64,000 nt of DNA, taken from positions 7,944,058 to 8,008,057 of the forward strand of contig JABAKD010000026.1 of the NCBI GenBank assembly GCA_012845835.1, in the 5' to 3' direction. The first letter of the stretch is position 1. The number at the start of each line of letters is the position of its first letter. Both the position numbers and the translations under genes were made by a program. Shown here piece after piece: positions 10,477 through 20,783 of this stretch. Below the pieces are notes generated by a model, which saw nothing but the letters and a program-made list of their open reading frames with translations, had not been told where the DNA came from and searched no databases. The DNA comes from Undaria pinnatifida (taxonomy: Eukaryota; Sar; Phaeophyceae; Laminariales; Alariaceae).

Positions 10477-11500
10477 GTAACGTTCGAAACAGGCAAGCAA
10501 GCAGGGTAGGGGCGAAACTACCCGGGAAGCATCAGTGAAACGGTACGTACGTATCTAATTTACTGTACAACGTAGAACCCGCCTGCACCCTGATCCCTAG
10601 AACGAGTATGTACGAGTAGGCACGTACGAGCACGCGTCAACGGTGTCAGTAACCGGGCGCATGTGTCTGTCTCTTGGCGTATAACAGAAAGCAAAGAAGT
10701 GTGCAGGATGGTACATGTTACAGCTGGGCCGGCCAAGACGCTCAAAATAGACCAATATCGCTGTGCTCCGCTCAGTTTTTCGAGTTCGGATCTGAAATTT
10801 TGACACGCGATTCAGAACAGGCTCGCCAAGACACTACTTGGCGAGCTCAAAACAAAAAATGAAAGTCTGTTGACCTTTCGTCCATTTAATGATCATGGAA
10901 AACGTTTAGCTGGCCGTATGTCGGCAGCTTTCTTTTTTTTTTTTTGAGCTCGCCAAGAGTACTGTTTTGGTGGACTCGGTCCAAATCACGTGTCAAAATT
11001 TCAGGTCCTAACTTCAAAAATTGAGAGGTGCATGGCCAAGTTTCCACCGATTCGGCGAATTGCCTCTGCATACAAATTTACATATAATTCGGGGATTCAT
11101 CCATAACTTTCGAACGAAAGTGACCCATGAAATGAAAAGCATAGTCTATGTTCCTACTCCTCGTCCCAAGATGTACATGCCCAGAAAAATTAAGCCAATT
11201 CCATCCACTTTGTATTTGGAGCAATTTTAGAAAAAGCAACACAAACAGTCATGAAAAAAAATGCTCAAACTAGGAAACAAACGTGAGTGTGGCAAACACT
11301 TTTTTCGGCGCCAACTTCGCAGATTCTCAAGCCGGAGGGCTTAAAATGACCACCGCATCTAGCTGATTACGAGGATATGCTCAGTTTTTGCAGTGGGTCA
11401 CTGTCGTTCAAGAGATATGCCCGACTTACGCATTATGGGTTTCTTGGCCGGCCCAGCTTGTACACTTTGCTCGTCGTAACATTCGAAACAGGCAAGCAAG
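10477..11500. repeat. Pair of direct repeats around the 737-bp element
   Basis: CGTAAC[GA]TTCGAAACAGGC followed by AAGCAAG occurs near 10479-10503 and again near 11475-11500, about 1 kb apart in the same orientation. They bracket the TIR element at 10722-11458 but are not immediately adjacent to it, so they are not its target duplication. Confidence 0.7.
10722..11458. mobile_element. 737-bp TIR element with internal fold-back
   Basis: Exact 17-bp terminal inverted repeats AGCTGGGCCGGCCAAGA (10722-10738) and complement (11442-11458). Inside, 10771-10866 and 10926-11023 form an imperfect inverted duplication of about 95 bp that includes TCTGAAATTTTGACACG. The left arm itself holds a perfect GCTCGCCAAG/CTTGGCGAGC hairpin. 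No transposase-like frame is visible, so it would be non-autonomous. No target duplication could be defined. Confidence 0.65.
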
Positions 11501-11534
11501 GCGAGCAAGGAAGGGGTATACAAACAGACAGGTG

Positions 11535-12700
11535 ATTTTTTTATGTTAGGGTGATAACGTACGATTATCGATATTAATTTAAAACCGTGGGTTCGTGGCT
11601 CACCGATTTCCGTCTTTTAGGGTGGGACTTTCACATGAAAAATGTTGTTGTGATAGTATAATTAATTTTATTTATCTGACTTTATTTTATTTTATTTATA
11701 ACTTTTAAGGTGAAACTTTTATATGATATTTAACAGATCACTGCTGTACTACGGCCTTCATACTCCCGATATAAACCGCCATTATTAAAGTGAAAAATAA
11801 AATAAATATTATTAATAATATAAAACCACCCCCAGGGCAGAAAAATCTTACTTTCTTTCGCACTTAACCACAAGTACCAACAACCATGACCAAGCCATCC
11901 ATCCGTAAACCATCCACCACACATGTCATGGTAGGTAGGGCAATGTAGTGGAAATTACAGAAATAAATTTATAAAATAGATAATATGATAGATTACTGTA
12001 CTTCAAAATTCCCCAACTAAAAAAGTAAAAATACTAAGACCAATCAATGCAGTGAGTGGAGAAAAACATTTGTTTATAAAAGAAAAGAACCCCCTCCCAA
12101 AAACATTTCACCCACATAGCATAGTACAAGTATCATCAGCAAGCAGTTTCAAAATTCGTCGAACTCACACCTGACGTACGTCCTGAAAATATATACATAT
12201 GTCATGTATTTAAATATTATTGGAGTGACAGCGTATGTATCAATTTGGAACAGTGGGTTCGTGTCCCACAGAGTTTTTAATCCTTTTTGGGGTGGGAGTA
12301 GATGACTTTAATTATTGAATGCTGTGTTAAGAGTAATATATAAGATAACTTATAATATTCTGTATTCGTACTCTTGCCGATATTAAAGCCCCGGGGGGAG
12401 AAAAAACAAAATAAACCGCCTACCATACATATGATAGAGCAGTATAATAATAGTGGAAAGTACAGCAATAAATTTATGAAATAGATGTGAAGTTTTACCT
12501 AGTACTAGCTCAAAATCCCCCACCTAAAGTATAAATACCAATACTTACCATTATAGTGGACAAAAAATAAGACACCTCCCAATAAAAACTCACTCATATA
12601 GTATATTGCGAGTACCAACAACTCAGCTTGCAAAGATGAGTATTGACCTGAAATTCGTCGAACTCACGGCTGACGTCCTTGAAAATTAGTTATAAAATAT
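11535..12700 (+). repeat. Two tandem copies of an AT-rich unit ending in the ELTAD module
   Basis: Each unit has, in order, a T-arm-like hairpin (GTGGGTTCGTGGCTCAC at 11587-11603; GTGGGTTCGTGTCCCAC at 12253-12269), an AT-rich body with shared blocks (GAAATTACAGAAATAAATTT-like, then CAAAATTCCCC-like, then a TATAAATAC-like box in unit 2), a CCTCCCAA.AAA block, and the LTA module (12135-12195 without its ATG; 12615-12695 intact). The upstream 250 bases are as conserved as the module itself, so the duplicated unit is larger than the short frame. Confidence 0.65.
12636..12689 (+). CDS. 17-codon ORF of the ELTAD module
   Basis: The frame MSIDLKFVELTADVLEN plus stop follows the leader AGCTTGCAAAG. 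An equivalent frame with one leader-side and no predicted length change is found on the - strand at 44159-44212, and a version with a lost stop (ending NLL) at 51735-51794. Related frames start at 8074 (MTIDPKNVELTAD) and 37352 (MNIDPTFVERTAE). Nothing shows it is translated on its own. It may be the 5' end of a longer first exon whose continuation is missing here. Confidence 0.3.
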   Translation: MSIDLKFVELTADVLEN

Positions 12701-12756
12701 CACAATTAAAAAAAAACTGACGATTCGCATTTCTCCCTCTAGTGTTCAATGGCGGA

Positions 12757-12960
12757 GACAGTGCATGGCGACATACATCACCTCGCATGTTGTATTTGGC
12801 AATACGTATCTCTTTCGTATAATTAGCGATGTCAGAAAATAATGGTAACTGTATGATGGTGACAAACAGTGCATGACCACATCACCTCGCCTGTTGTATT
12901 TGGCAATACGGATCTCTTTCTTGTAATTAGCGATGTCAGAAAATAAGGGTAACTACAAAT
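12757..12960. repeat. 108-bp tandem duplication
   Basis: ACAGTGCATG...CATCACCTCGC[AC]TGTTG, TTGGCAATACG.ATCTCTTTC and TTAGCGATGTCAGAAAATAA occur twice in the same order (starting near 12758 and 12866), with few differences. Confidence 0.85.
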
Positions 12961-13135
12961 ATTCTATAAAATATTCTAGCTTTCGATCCATGTATCATAC
13001 AACAACAAATTATGAAGATTTAACACGTTATTTACTACACTTAAACACTAGGTTGCATGCTGCATGTAACATCAAACCTTCTAGAATAGTAAACATTACC
13101 AGGCAGATGATATAAAGGGATGTCTTATTGCTTCA

Positions 13136-14360
13136 ATCGTCAGGTTTGTCCCCTTTGAGGATTTATAGTTTCCGCGCACATATTGAAATGTCCCGCCCCC
13201 CGCCCCCCCCCCCCCCCCCCCTCTCCCTCCCCTGACCCCTCTTGTTCATAACCCCCCCCCCCCCCCTCCCCCCCCCCCCCCCCCCCCGTCCCCCGACCCC
13301 CCCCCCCCCCCCCTTTTGCCTAGTTTGTCCAAACGCCCGGCCCACTCACAATCGAAATCGGCCAGAGTGAAAAAATAAAAAACTCCAACGCCCCCTCTTT
13401 TCCAACCACCCGCACGATCGCCTAGACCTAGCACCACGCGTATAACAAGCCCCTACATATCTTTGATCTCACAGCCGAAGTGTATTTGAATATTATCGGT
13501 GACCTAAACCTCTTGAACCCCCCCCCCCCCCCCTGCCCTTCTCGCTCTCCCGTGCTCAAACGCCCCACCTAATATCGAAATCCGCCAGATTAATAAACAC
13601 TTGACGCACTGGATATCACCTCATTATCTTTCGAGAGCCATTCATGCCGCTGCTTTCCCCCCCCCCGCCCCGAACGCCCCCTTCATCCCCACCACCCGCA
13701 CCATCGCCTAGACCTAGCACCACACGTATAACAAATCCCTCACCTAAAACCCTCCTCCCCCCCCCCCCCCCCCCCCGCCCCCTCCCCCGCCCCCACCCCC
13801 CACCTTCCCAAAACCCCCCCAACCCATCCCAACCCCACCCCCTCGAACACTCCGCCCTCTCTCTACTCACTGTTTGTACTACTTACCCCAGGATATACAT
13901 GATAAACTGATGCATTCTTTCCAAAACCGTCACATTTATCCCCTTAAAAAAATGTATAGTTTCCACGCACAGATTGAGCTGCCCCACACGCCCCACCCCT
14001 GCCCCAACCCACCCCCATGATAAACTGGTATTTTTTATTTCATTATATTTTATTTATTTATTTTATTTTATTTTTCCCCAAAACCATCACATTTATCCCC
14101 TTGAAAGGATTTATAGCTTACACGCACAAATTGCCCGCCCGTCCGCCCCCCCCCCCCTTCCCCTCCCCCCCCCCTCCAACCCCGCTCGCTTTTGATCAAA
14201 ACCAGGCCCCCACGTCCTTCAAAACTCCGCCCCCCCCCCTCACCGGATAGTCGACTTACAGGATTCACTTGATAAAAGGATACATTTCCCTCCACAGCTG
14301 TCAGATTTTGTCCCCCTCAGAAACGGGTTTTATAGTTTCCGCGCACAGACTGACTAACAT
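13136..14360 (+). repeat. C-rich tracts with four promoter-like blocks
   Basis: Four copies of a block like TTTGTCCCC...GG.TTTATAGTTTCCGCGCACAGA start near 13140, 13930, 14085 and 14300. They are separated by long C runs (13195-13318, 13520-13533, 13650-13810, 14140-14180) that give spurious Gly/Pro-rich frames. The TTTATAG core resembles a TATA box, but function is not shown. A fifth copy is near 28800 and an inverted one at 43705-43775. Confidence 0.6.
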
Positions 14361-14550
14361 CACCCTGTTGACCCTGGTACAAGCTACACTGTAGTTACAA
14401 GGGGAGTCGCCGACCTATATCCTTAATGAGGACACACAACTCGTAACACGCGCGATCGGAGTATCACACACAGCTTGCAAAGATGAGTTTCGACGAAATC
14501 TTCGATCTCACAGCTGGAATGGAGTGTATTTTCATTTTTTATAATAATGA
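14215..14550 (+). repeat. Long DLTAG-module repeat, copy 1
   Basis: About 330 bases nearly collinear with 28710-29040. It runs from a C tract through CACCGGATAGTCGACTTACA, the TTTATAGTTTCCGCGCACAG block and GACCTATATCCTTAATGAGG to ACACGCGCGATCGGAGTATC and the leader CAGCTTGCAAAG. The ATG at 14483 opens MSFDEIFDLTAGMECIFIFY and stays open for 47 codons. This is the most complete copy of the DLTAG subfamily. Confidence 0.8.
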
Positions 14551-14854
14551 GGAAGGACGAAACGGTGGGCATATATCTGATATCGTCAATGAAACGGCAC
14601 GACATAGAACCCATTTGCCGCCCTAATCCTACTCGGGCCTGAATCCACCCCGACCTGAGCCCTCCACACTGAACCTAGGTACATAGGCTAGACTAGACTA
14701 CGTATATAGTCTATAGCCTACTGCACGATGAAGTGGGGGACTAAGCTGCATGCAAGTGGGGGAAGCCGGAAGAGGGCGAGGCGGAGGGGGCTGGGGGAGG
14801 GGGGGGCATAATTATGTTGTGCATGGCCGTAGTCTGTCAGCCCGAGTAGACCTT

Positions 14855-14960
14855 CGCATCACTACAATGGCGGGACGGGGCGCGTATGACACGTCTCGGT
14901 TTTCGCCGACCAAGCAGACATTTTGCGTTTGCACCAAACACGAAGCGCCGTGAGGTTTTC
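14855..14960 (+). repeat. Dispersed repeat C, copy 1
   Basis: Segments GTCTCGGTTTTCGCCGACCA, then CAGACATTTTGCG and CGAAGCGCCGTGAGG, recur in order at 22940-23015 (+) and inverted at 40385-40470. Confidence 0.65.
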
Positions 14961-15004
14961 GGCGACGGCGGGGGGGGGGGGCATGTTAAGGGGGGCATGT
15001 TAAG

Positions 15005-16265
15005 GGAGGCGTACTCATTTGTTGCTCGCCTTAGTCATTTGACCATTGTCCACGCATCCTTTTCCAGACGGAGCACCGTTCGTTCTCCTAATAGAGACAC
15101 CTCGAACATTTGGGCGCTCATTACAATTTCCCCATATGCTACATAGAAACTGTTTGCTTATCCTATCCCCGTCCTGTTTCGCCGTCTGTGGCCACCATCT
15201 ACCTCCTAGGATAGCGATCGCTTTCTCGCTACTCTCTAGTCTACCAAACTCTTCCACGTCACATCCGTCTAATTTCATCATCTCCTCTACTAGCACATCC
15301 CGTTCCTCCTTGTATATTCCAGATTCTCCTATTAATATTATGTGTGTCCTACTTTATAGACTATTGTTGTGCCACACGGGCACATGCGTGCATCCACGTC
15401 CTCCTCCTCCCGACTACTGGTAGGTCCAGGTCCCCCACACAAAATCGCAGTTTCAGCTTTTTCGCGTAGTCCATCGGGCCGTGCAGATACGTTTTCATTC
15501 CAATATCTTCCTCAACCCTCAGCATATCTCTAAGTGCTTCTCCTTTTTCACCTTTGTTTCTTAGCGCTAGCCTTTCCCTGTCCTCTATCGTTTATTTTGC
15601 TTCTGTGTCTTGTACCCGCCAAATTTCTCTATGGACAGTATCTCTTCTCGGTTTCCTAAACCCTTCCATATTTTCTCGACTACAATATCCCATCTTGTTC
15701 CAGCTCGCCATTTTCTTGTTTTCTCCCATACAGCCTTATCAACTATGGCTGGCAACCTCTTTTCTGGCATATTCCTTACTTTATATTGCCATTTCAACTT
15801 TCTCACGTCTTCATTAGTTTTAAGTGTGTACATTCCTGGTTCCACTCTTGGCACTGCTGTATTGCTCGTCGTACTTGAGCATCCCAGTATCTTTTTATCT
15901 GCTGTCATCTGCACTGTTTCCGCTCCCTTCCCATACTTCTTCTGCATACTCTAGCTTTGGTACAATCACGTTCCATCAGAATACATCCATTAATCCCAGT
16001 GTCAAGGTGCGAGTCTGTTAGGATCGCATCCATATTGCCTACTTGTTATTTACCCTTTCGTATTACTTTCGCTATGTGTGTATTCCAAAAACAGTCCTTT
16101 GAGATCTCTACGCCAAGGTACGTATACTGGTCTACGATCGGTAGTTCATCTTCTCCCCACTTCCATTTGAAACTTACCGGATTCACCTTATCTTCGTTAC
16201 ATACAACCACTTACCGCACATTTTTTCACGTTCGCTGTCACTCTCCATTTCCTAGTGTACTGTAA
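15005..16265 (-). pseudogene. LINE reverse-transcriptase C-terminal remnant
   Basis: Reading the - strand from 16265 downwards gives, in shifting frames, a typical post-RT LINE region: VTANVKKCAV, a VDQYTYLGVEISKD segment (the conserved tyrosine-rich YLG motif), then from 15947 KILGCSSTTSNTA, KWQYKVRNMPEKRLPAIVD and WRAGTRWDIVVEKIWKGLGN. A CPCG.T-type zinc-ribbon-like start lies near 15385, followed by LGGRWWPQTAKQDGDRISKQ near 15200 and a terminal NGQMTKASNK. Several frameshifts and stops show it is dead. The catalytic RT domain with YADD is not present here. This LINE differs from the one at 3437-5866. Confidence 0.8.
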
Positions 16266-19057
16266 AGTGCCTTCTCTTTCGGGCGATGGAGGGGGGGGGG
16301 GTCAAGAAAAATGCATGAAGCGGGCGGGTAGATAGGAGGAAGAGGGATTAGAAGTGAGCCCGACGAAGGAGAGCCCCAAACCGCGTAGTGGGTGCAGAAG
16401 GTAGAGGAGGAGCAGCAACAGGAAGAATATGTGTTCGGAACGCTTCCGAGAGGGTACGCGTTCTTCACCAAATTGCCAGTTTCGAAACCAGCTCCCGGCC
16501 GTATCTCTTAGTATACGGTGCCCCTTGCCGCCGCGACGTCATGGTTCGATACTACTACTAGCCCTTCCTTTGCAAAACAACAAAATATATGGAGATGTTT
16601 TTTTTTCAAAGCATCCTTCCTCGTACCGAGCAGCCATGAAGCAGTCGTTATAGAAAATCGCAGGTTTTGGGGGAGGGTATCGTAGAATCAGTCATTCGGG
16701 CAGATTTCATCATCGACATATTGGGGAAACATACAGTTTTTTCGCTTATTGAGGCAACGTACATATGTGTGGGTGACCTAGTGGACACGCGCGGAGAAAG
16801 GGTGATGATTTAACGCGAAGACGAGGGAGATGGAGCAGGTGGAAGAGATTGTGCAAGGTATCTCTACACTCTTCTGCTGCGGGTTTTAAGATCAAAGAGT
16901 CGGCGGTGACGACAGCAGAAACTAGAAACTGGCGTCAGGTGATAGTGTGCACAGTTAGTGTACTGTAGCATAAGCTGTCACTAGGAACTCGCGCAGCAGG
17001 TCCTTTTTCAGCAAGGAAGTGTCGTCAACTTCCGCGCGTTCGTTGGAAAACATGAACGGCAGTCGAGATTCCGCTGCTTAATCAAGCACAAAAAAACTTC
17101 AGCCATCTCGGAAGGGGTCCAATGTGTTTTTGCCACGGTGTCGACTATAGGAACTTGAATTCGCTCCAAAATGTGAGCAGACAGTGGGTAGGGGTTGGCG
17201 TTTCCTTGGCGGATCAACGGTCGAAGATCAAAGATCAAACGAGGAAATAAAGAACGAAGAGGGGGCACTTGAAAGGGCGAAACCCGCAGTGAGCCAGGAG
17301 AAGGGTAACTGATAAAGGGGGTTACAATAGGTATCGCGTGCGGAAGGAAGCGTAGAGGTCTTCCAGTGGGGAGAGCCGCTGGGCCGGAGAAAGAACCGGG
17401 AGATAGACGGGGCAAAAATATTCCAGTTAGAGCGTCGAAAGGCGGCCAGGGCAAAGAACTTTCTCGTGAAGACCAGTGCGGGGGGGGGGGGGGTGATAGG
17501 GAAGAGAAGTGTTTGACCTCGTCGGATTTTTTTCGAAACGAAGAGTCCGGGAGATGGGTGGCCGAAAGCGATCTAGTGCTTGAGGAGTGGTATCGAGACT
17601 CCGTAGGCAAAACAACAATAAATATATACATATAAAGTGAAAGAGAGGGGGAAGTGGGAGGTGAGGATTATGTCAGAAGAGTTTGTCCCCTAATTTTGAG
17701 ACACGAAAGGAGTAACACGAAAGGGCTCCGTGAAGCTGGCGGTAGCGAGTGGTGAGCGACGGGCGGCGATGCGAACATGATTGCGGTGAGTTCCGAGCGC
17801 GTTCAGTGACAAGCGTGTTGGCGAACGTGGAGGACCCAATAAGTGCCGGTTATACTCGTAGGGGACAAGAGAAGGTACGACAAGCAACCAGGCCAAGGGG
17901 CAAGGAGGGTGGGGTAGTTGGAGGGTAGCTGGGCGATAGCCGGAACGACGAGGAGAACCAAAAGCTACAGCTCGTACGTGGAGGCAGCAGTGGCTTTTAG
18001 AAGTACAAGGAACATGGAAACAGTGCAAGACGGAACAAAACACGACGTAGGGTTGAGGTTGTAGGCTGCTTGCTTGAGCTGCCGTTGAAGTGGGTCAGCG
18101 CGATTTCCCATCCTAACCGCGGCCGCACCCACGTGCACCCACATCTCATACCCCCTTTAACTCGCTTCGAGCCTCGTCGTCAGCTTTTCTTGTGACGCGC
18201 ATGTAATCGTCATACGCACCCAGCAAAAAACTCATACGTTACGGTATAGTTAGTTGACTTGGATTAAGTGGGGAAGGGAATGGCTAAAAACATAGACGGA
18301 GACCTGAAAATAGCGTTGAAAGCCGGGGGACGAGGCCTTTCACGGATTCCACCTTCAAACAGTTACCACTGCACGTAGTACTGGCATCACCTCCGAGTCA
18401 GTACGGTCACAGCAGGAGGGCATCCGCTCCAAAACAATCGGTCCGAAGAAATTGAGGCTCGTTTTCTCACCGTAAACAAGACTTTTGACCGAAGAAACGT
18501 GCTCGGCGTCGGCCACCAAGTAGCCATTACCTGGTAGTAGAGTGTGCTGGATGATGATGACAAAAATAGAAATTAAGCCTCGACGTCAAATGGGCACTTT
18601 TTACTAGCGGGCACATTCTGTAAATGCCTGGAAAGCTTAAGCTCTCAAACTGAGAAACCTCAGAAAACACAAAAATGGTTGAGGAACCTCTATCGCAGTA
18701 GCACGTGACACTCCTAACCGCCGCCCCGCACGCCATGCGCAACAAGGCCAATTTTGTACAGCTAACCAAACAAACTAGCCATGTAAACTGTCAGGATATT
18801 GTAGTGCAAGAACAACTCAGTAAGATGTTCGGGTTTTATACTGTATGGCAACGCGGTTTACGTCGACATGAAACGTTCAGTGCGGGAAGCTCAGACGTCT
18901 GTACTGTCAGAGATCAATTAACTCTGTTTTTACTCCAGCCCAACTCGTGTTCAACGCCTGCTACTGCATGTTCTACTCCTGCATCGCGGTAATGAACAAG
19001 GGAAGTCGTCCGGTAGTGCAGCCGCAAAAGCGGACTCCGATGCCATCTTAGACACCA
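16266..19057. other. No supported gene; one long unexplained ORF
   Basis: A 207-codon - strand ORF (17008-17631) has an ATG but a Pro/Ser/Arg-rich composition and no recognisable motif. Much of it is complementary to G-rich DNA, including a G run near 17480. It could be chance. Another 117-codon - strand ORF (17690-18043) likewise has no features. No repeats longer than short homopolymers were seen. Confidence 0.4.
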
Positions 19058-19146
19058 TGTTATAAGGTTTTACTATGTCGGGTAATCGGTTGATCTGTTA
19101 TCTGTAGCCTAACAGACTAACACCGTAACACATGGCGTCGTCGGCA
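19058..19146 (+). mobile_element. Short LTR with primer-binding site, relative of the TRIM
   Basis: TGTTATAAGG at 19058 and CCGTAACA ending at 19130 delimit a 73-bp LTR-like repeat with segments similar to the 84-bp repeat at 7420-7503 (GTAA.C.ATCGGTT, ACTAA.ACC). TGGCGTCGTCGGCA follows at 19133-19146, identical to the putative primer-binding site at 7218-7231. No second LTR was found downstream, so only the 5' end of an element remains. Confidence 0.55.
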
Positions 19147-20783
19147 TGGCAGTACCTTATCACTCTTCGAACAAACGAGGAAAACCGTTCCCCCAGCGCA
19201 ACTGTACGAATCACATGTATCAACTACGCGTACGTCGTCATATATGCCTCTGCCGCTGACGCGTCTTTCTTCGTTCATGTTATTAATAGTTGCACAAACG
19301 ATAGTCGCCTACGTAAAACAATGCAACGGTCAATTCAACGCACTCGTCGTGACCTGCCCACAGAGAAAAAGCCGTGGCATTTCCGGGCGCTTCGTTTGAC
19401 AGGTATAGAGAAGAGCTACTAACAACAACAGCAGCGATTGTCGGAGTACCACAGACAGCTATCGTTCCTCAGTAGCTGCGATTCCCGAGCGACCACAGAC
19501 ATAAAAAAACCGCGCCTGGTTCCCCCCGCCCATTCACTATGTGGTACCGCTGCGAAGCAGGCGCTTCGCTTGGCTCCATGAACTTCCGTTCTTCTCCTAT
19601 CCCCCCATAACTCTGACCGTCTACGGTTTTCACATGCGCAAGTTGCTACTGGTACCTCGACCCCGCTAGATGAGCGCCCCTACTCATTTCGAAAGGCGGC
19701 GGATGCCAAGTGAAGCTACCGACAACAGCAGCAGTAGCTGCGATTCCTCAACGCCCACAGACAGCAGCAATCATGCCTGGCGCCCCACGTCCATGGACTA
19801 TCTGTCACCCTTCGTCGCTTCGCTTGGCTCCATGAACCCCCCTCCTCCCCTTGCCTCTCCCACCACGGGCCGTCTTGGTTTTCGCACGCGCAGATTGCTA
19901 CTGATACATTCGACCCCACTAGCTAGGCGACCCTTCTCGTTTTCAGGCGTGTAGTTCGATAATGGCGCGGTTGCGCCAAACTCCCGTGAAGGAGATGGAA
20001 AGGCATCGCCCGTTTCGATGGTAAGTTTGATTGGGGCGGGGAGCGGCGCAACCCTTGTCCCACGGTCCGTGTCTTCTTCCGTCAGCCCCTGCAGGAAGAG
20101 ATTGGTACGTTTGGTTTCTTAGCTCTCTCGTTGCAAACAGTGTTAGCGTCTCACATTAAACCGTCAACACTAGTTACCCAACGACATCTTCAGCACACAC
20201 CAAGTGCCCGGTTCGTCCTCTACCCAACGACATCACCAGCACACACCCAGCGCCCGTTCCATCCCACAGAGATGCCAGGCACATATCAGATGGCCACAGG
20301 CTGCGATACAGAGAAACAACAAAGTGCTACGGTGAAGCCATGAAAATAAACACGTTTATGGTTTGCGGGACCATTTTACGGCCTTGTTTTAGCTGAGTTT
20401 TTCCCCGAAATTAGAAAGGCACAAACGGCAAACGCTGGCAAACCAATCGCTTGTGCTTCCGTGAAAAAATCCCATCTACACTGTACACCATGTGGAGCCC
20501 ATGATGAGTTTGATTTTACCATCTAATTCAACGTATCATAGCGTGGACGGATTTACAGTATCATTTTCAAGTACGCCTTCTCACTACAAATTAAATATTA
20601 ATAGTGTCTGATACAACTCTACCGAGGTTGCCGGGACCGCCATCGGCGTCATTGAATCTCCATTATTTAGTGTTCTTCTAGTGTTTTTGCCATCTGACAA
20701 TGAATTAGTTCAGACTGGTTTAAGACATTCTTTTATTTATCCACTTTCAAGGGAGATGACATCCAGGTTACCATGCATTCAGG
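19147..20783. other. No supported gene; small tandem duplication
   Basis: A 44-bp duplication lies at about 20176-20262 (TACCCAACGACATC...CAGCACACACC repeated). Another smaller pair involves AGCAGTAGCTGCGATTCC near 19470 and 19735 with similar surroundings, suggesting an older duplication of about 260 bases. The right end is the 3' flank of the - strand gene; AATAAA-like sequence is seen on the - strand near 20733. Confidence 0.45.

Noticed and set aside
13163..13910. Gly-rich and Pro-rich ORFs
   Set aside because: They translate C/G homopolymer tracts.
17008..17631. 207-codon - strand ORF with ATG as a gene
   Set aside because: Pro/Ser/Arg-rich composition mirrors the G-rich opposite strand; no motif, no splice context, and a frame this long is within reach of chance in 64 kb.
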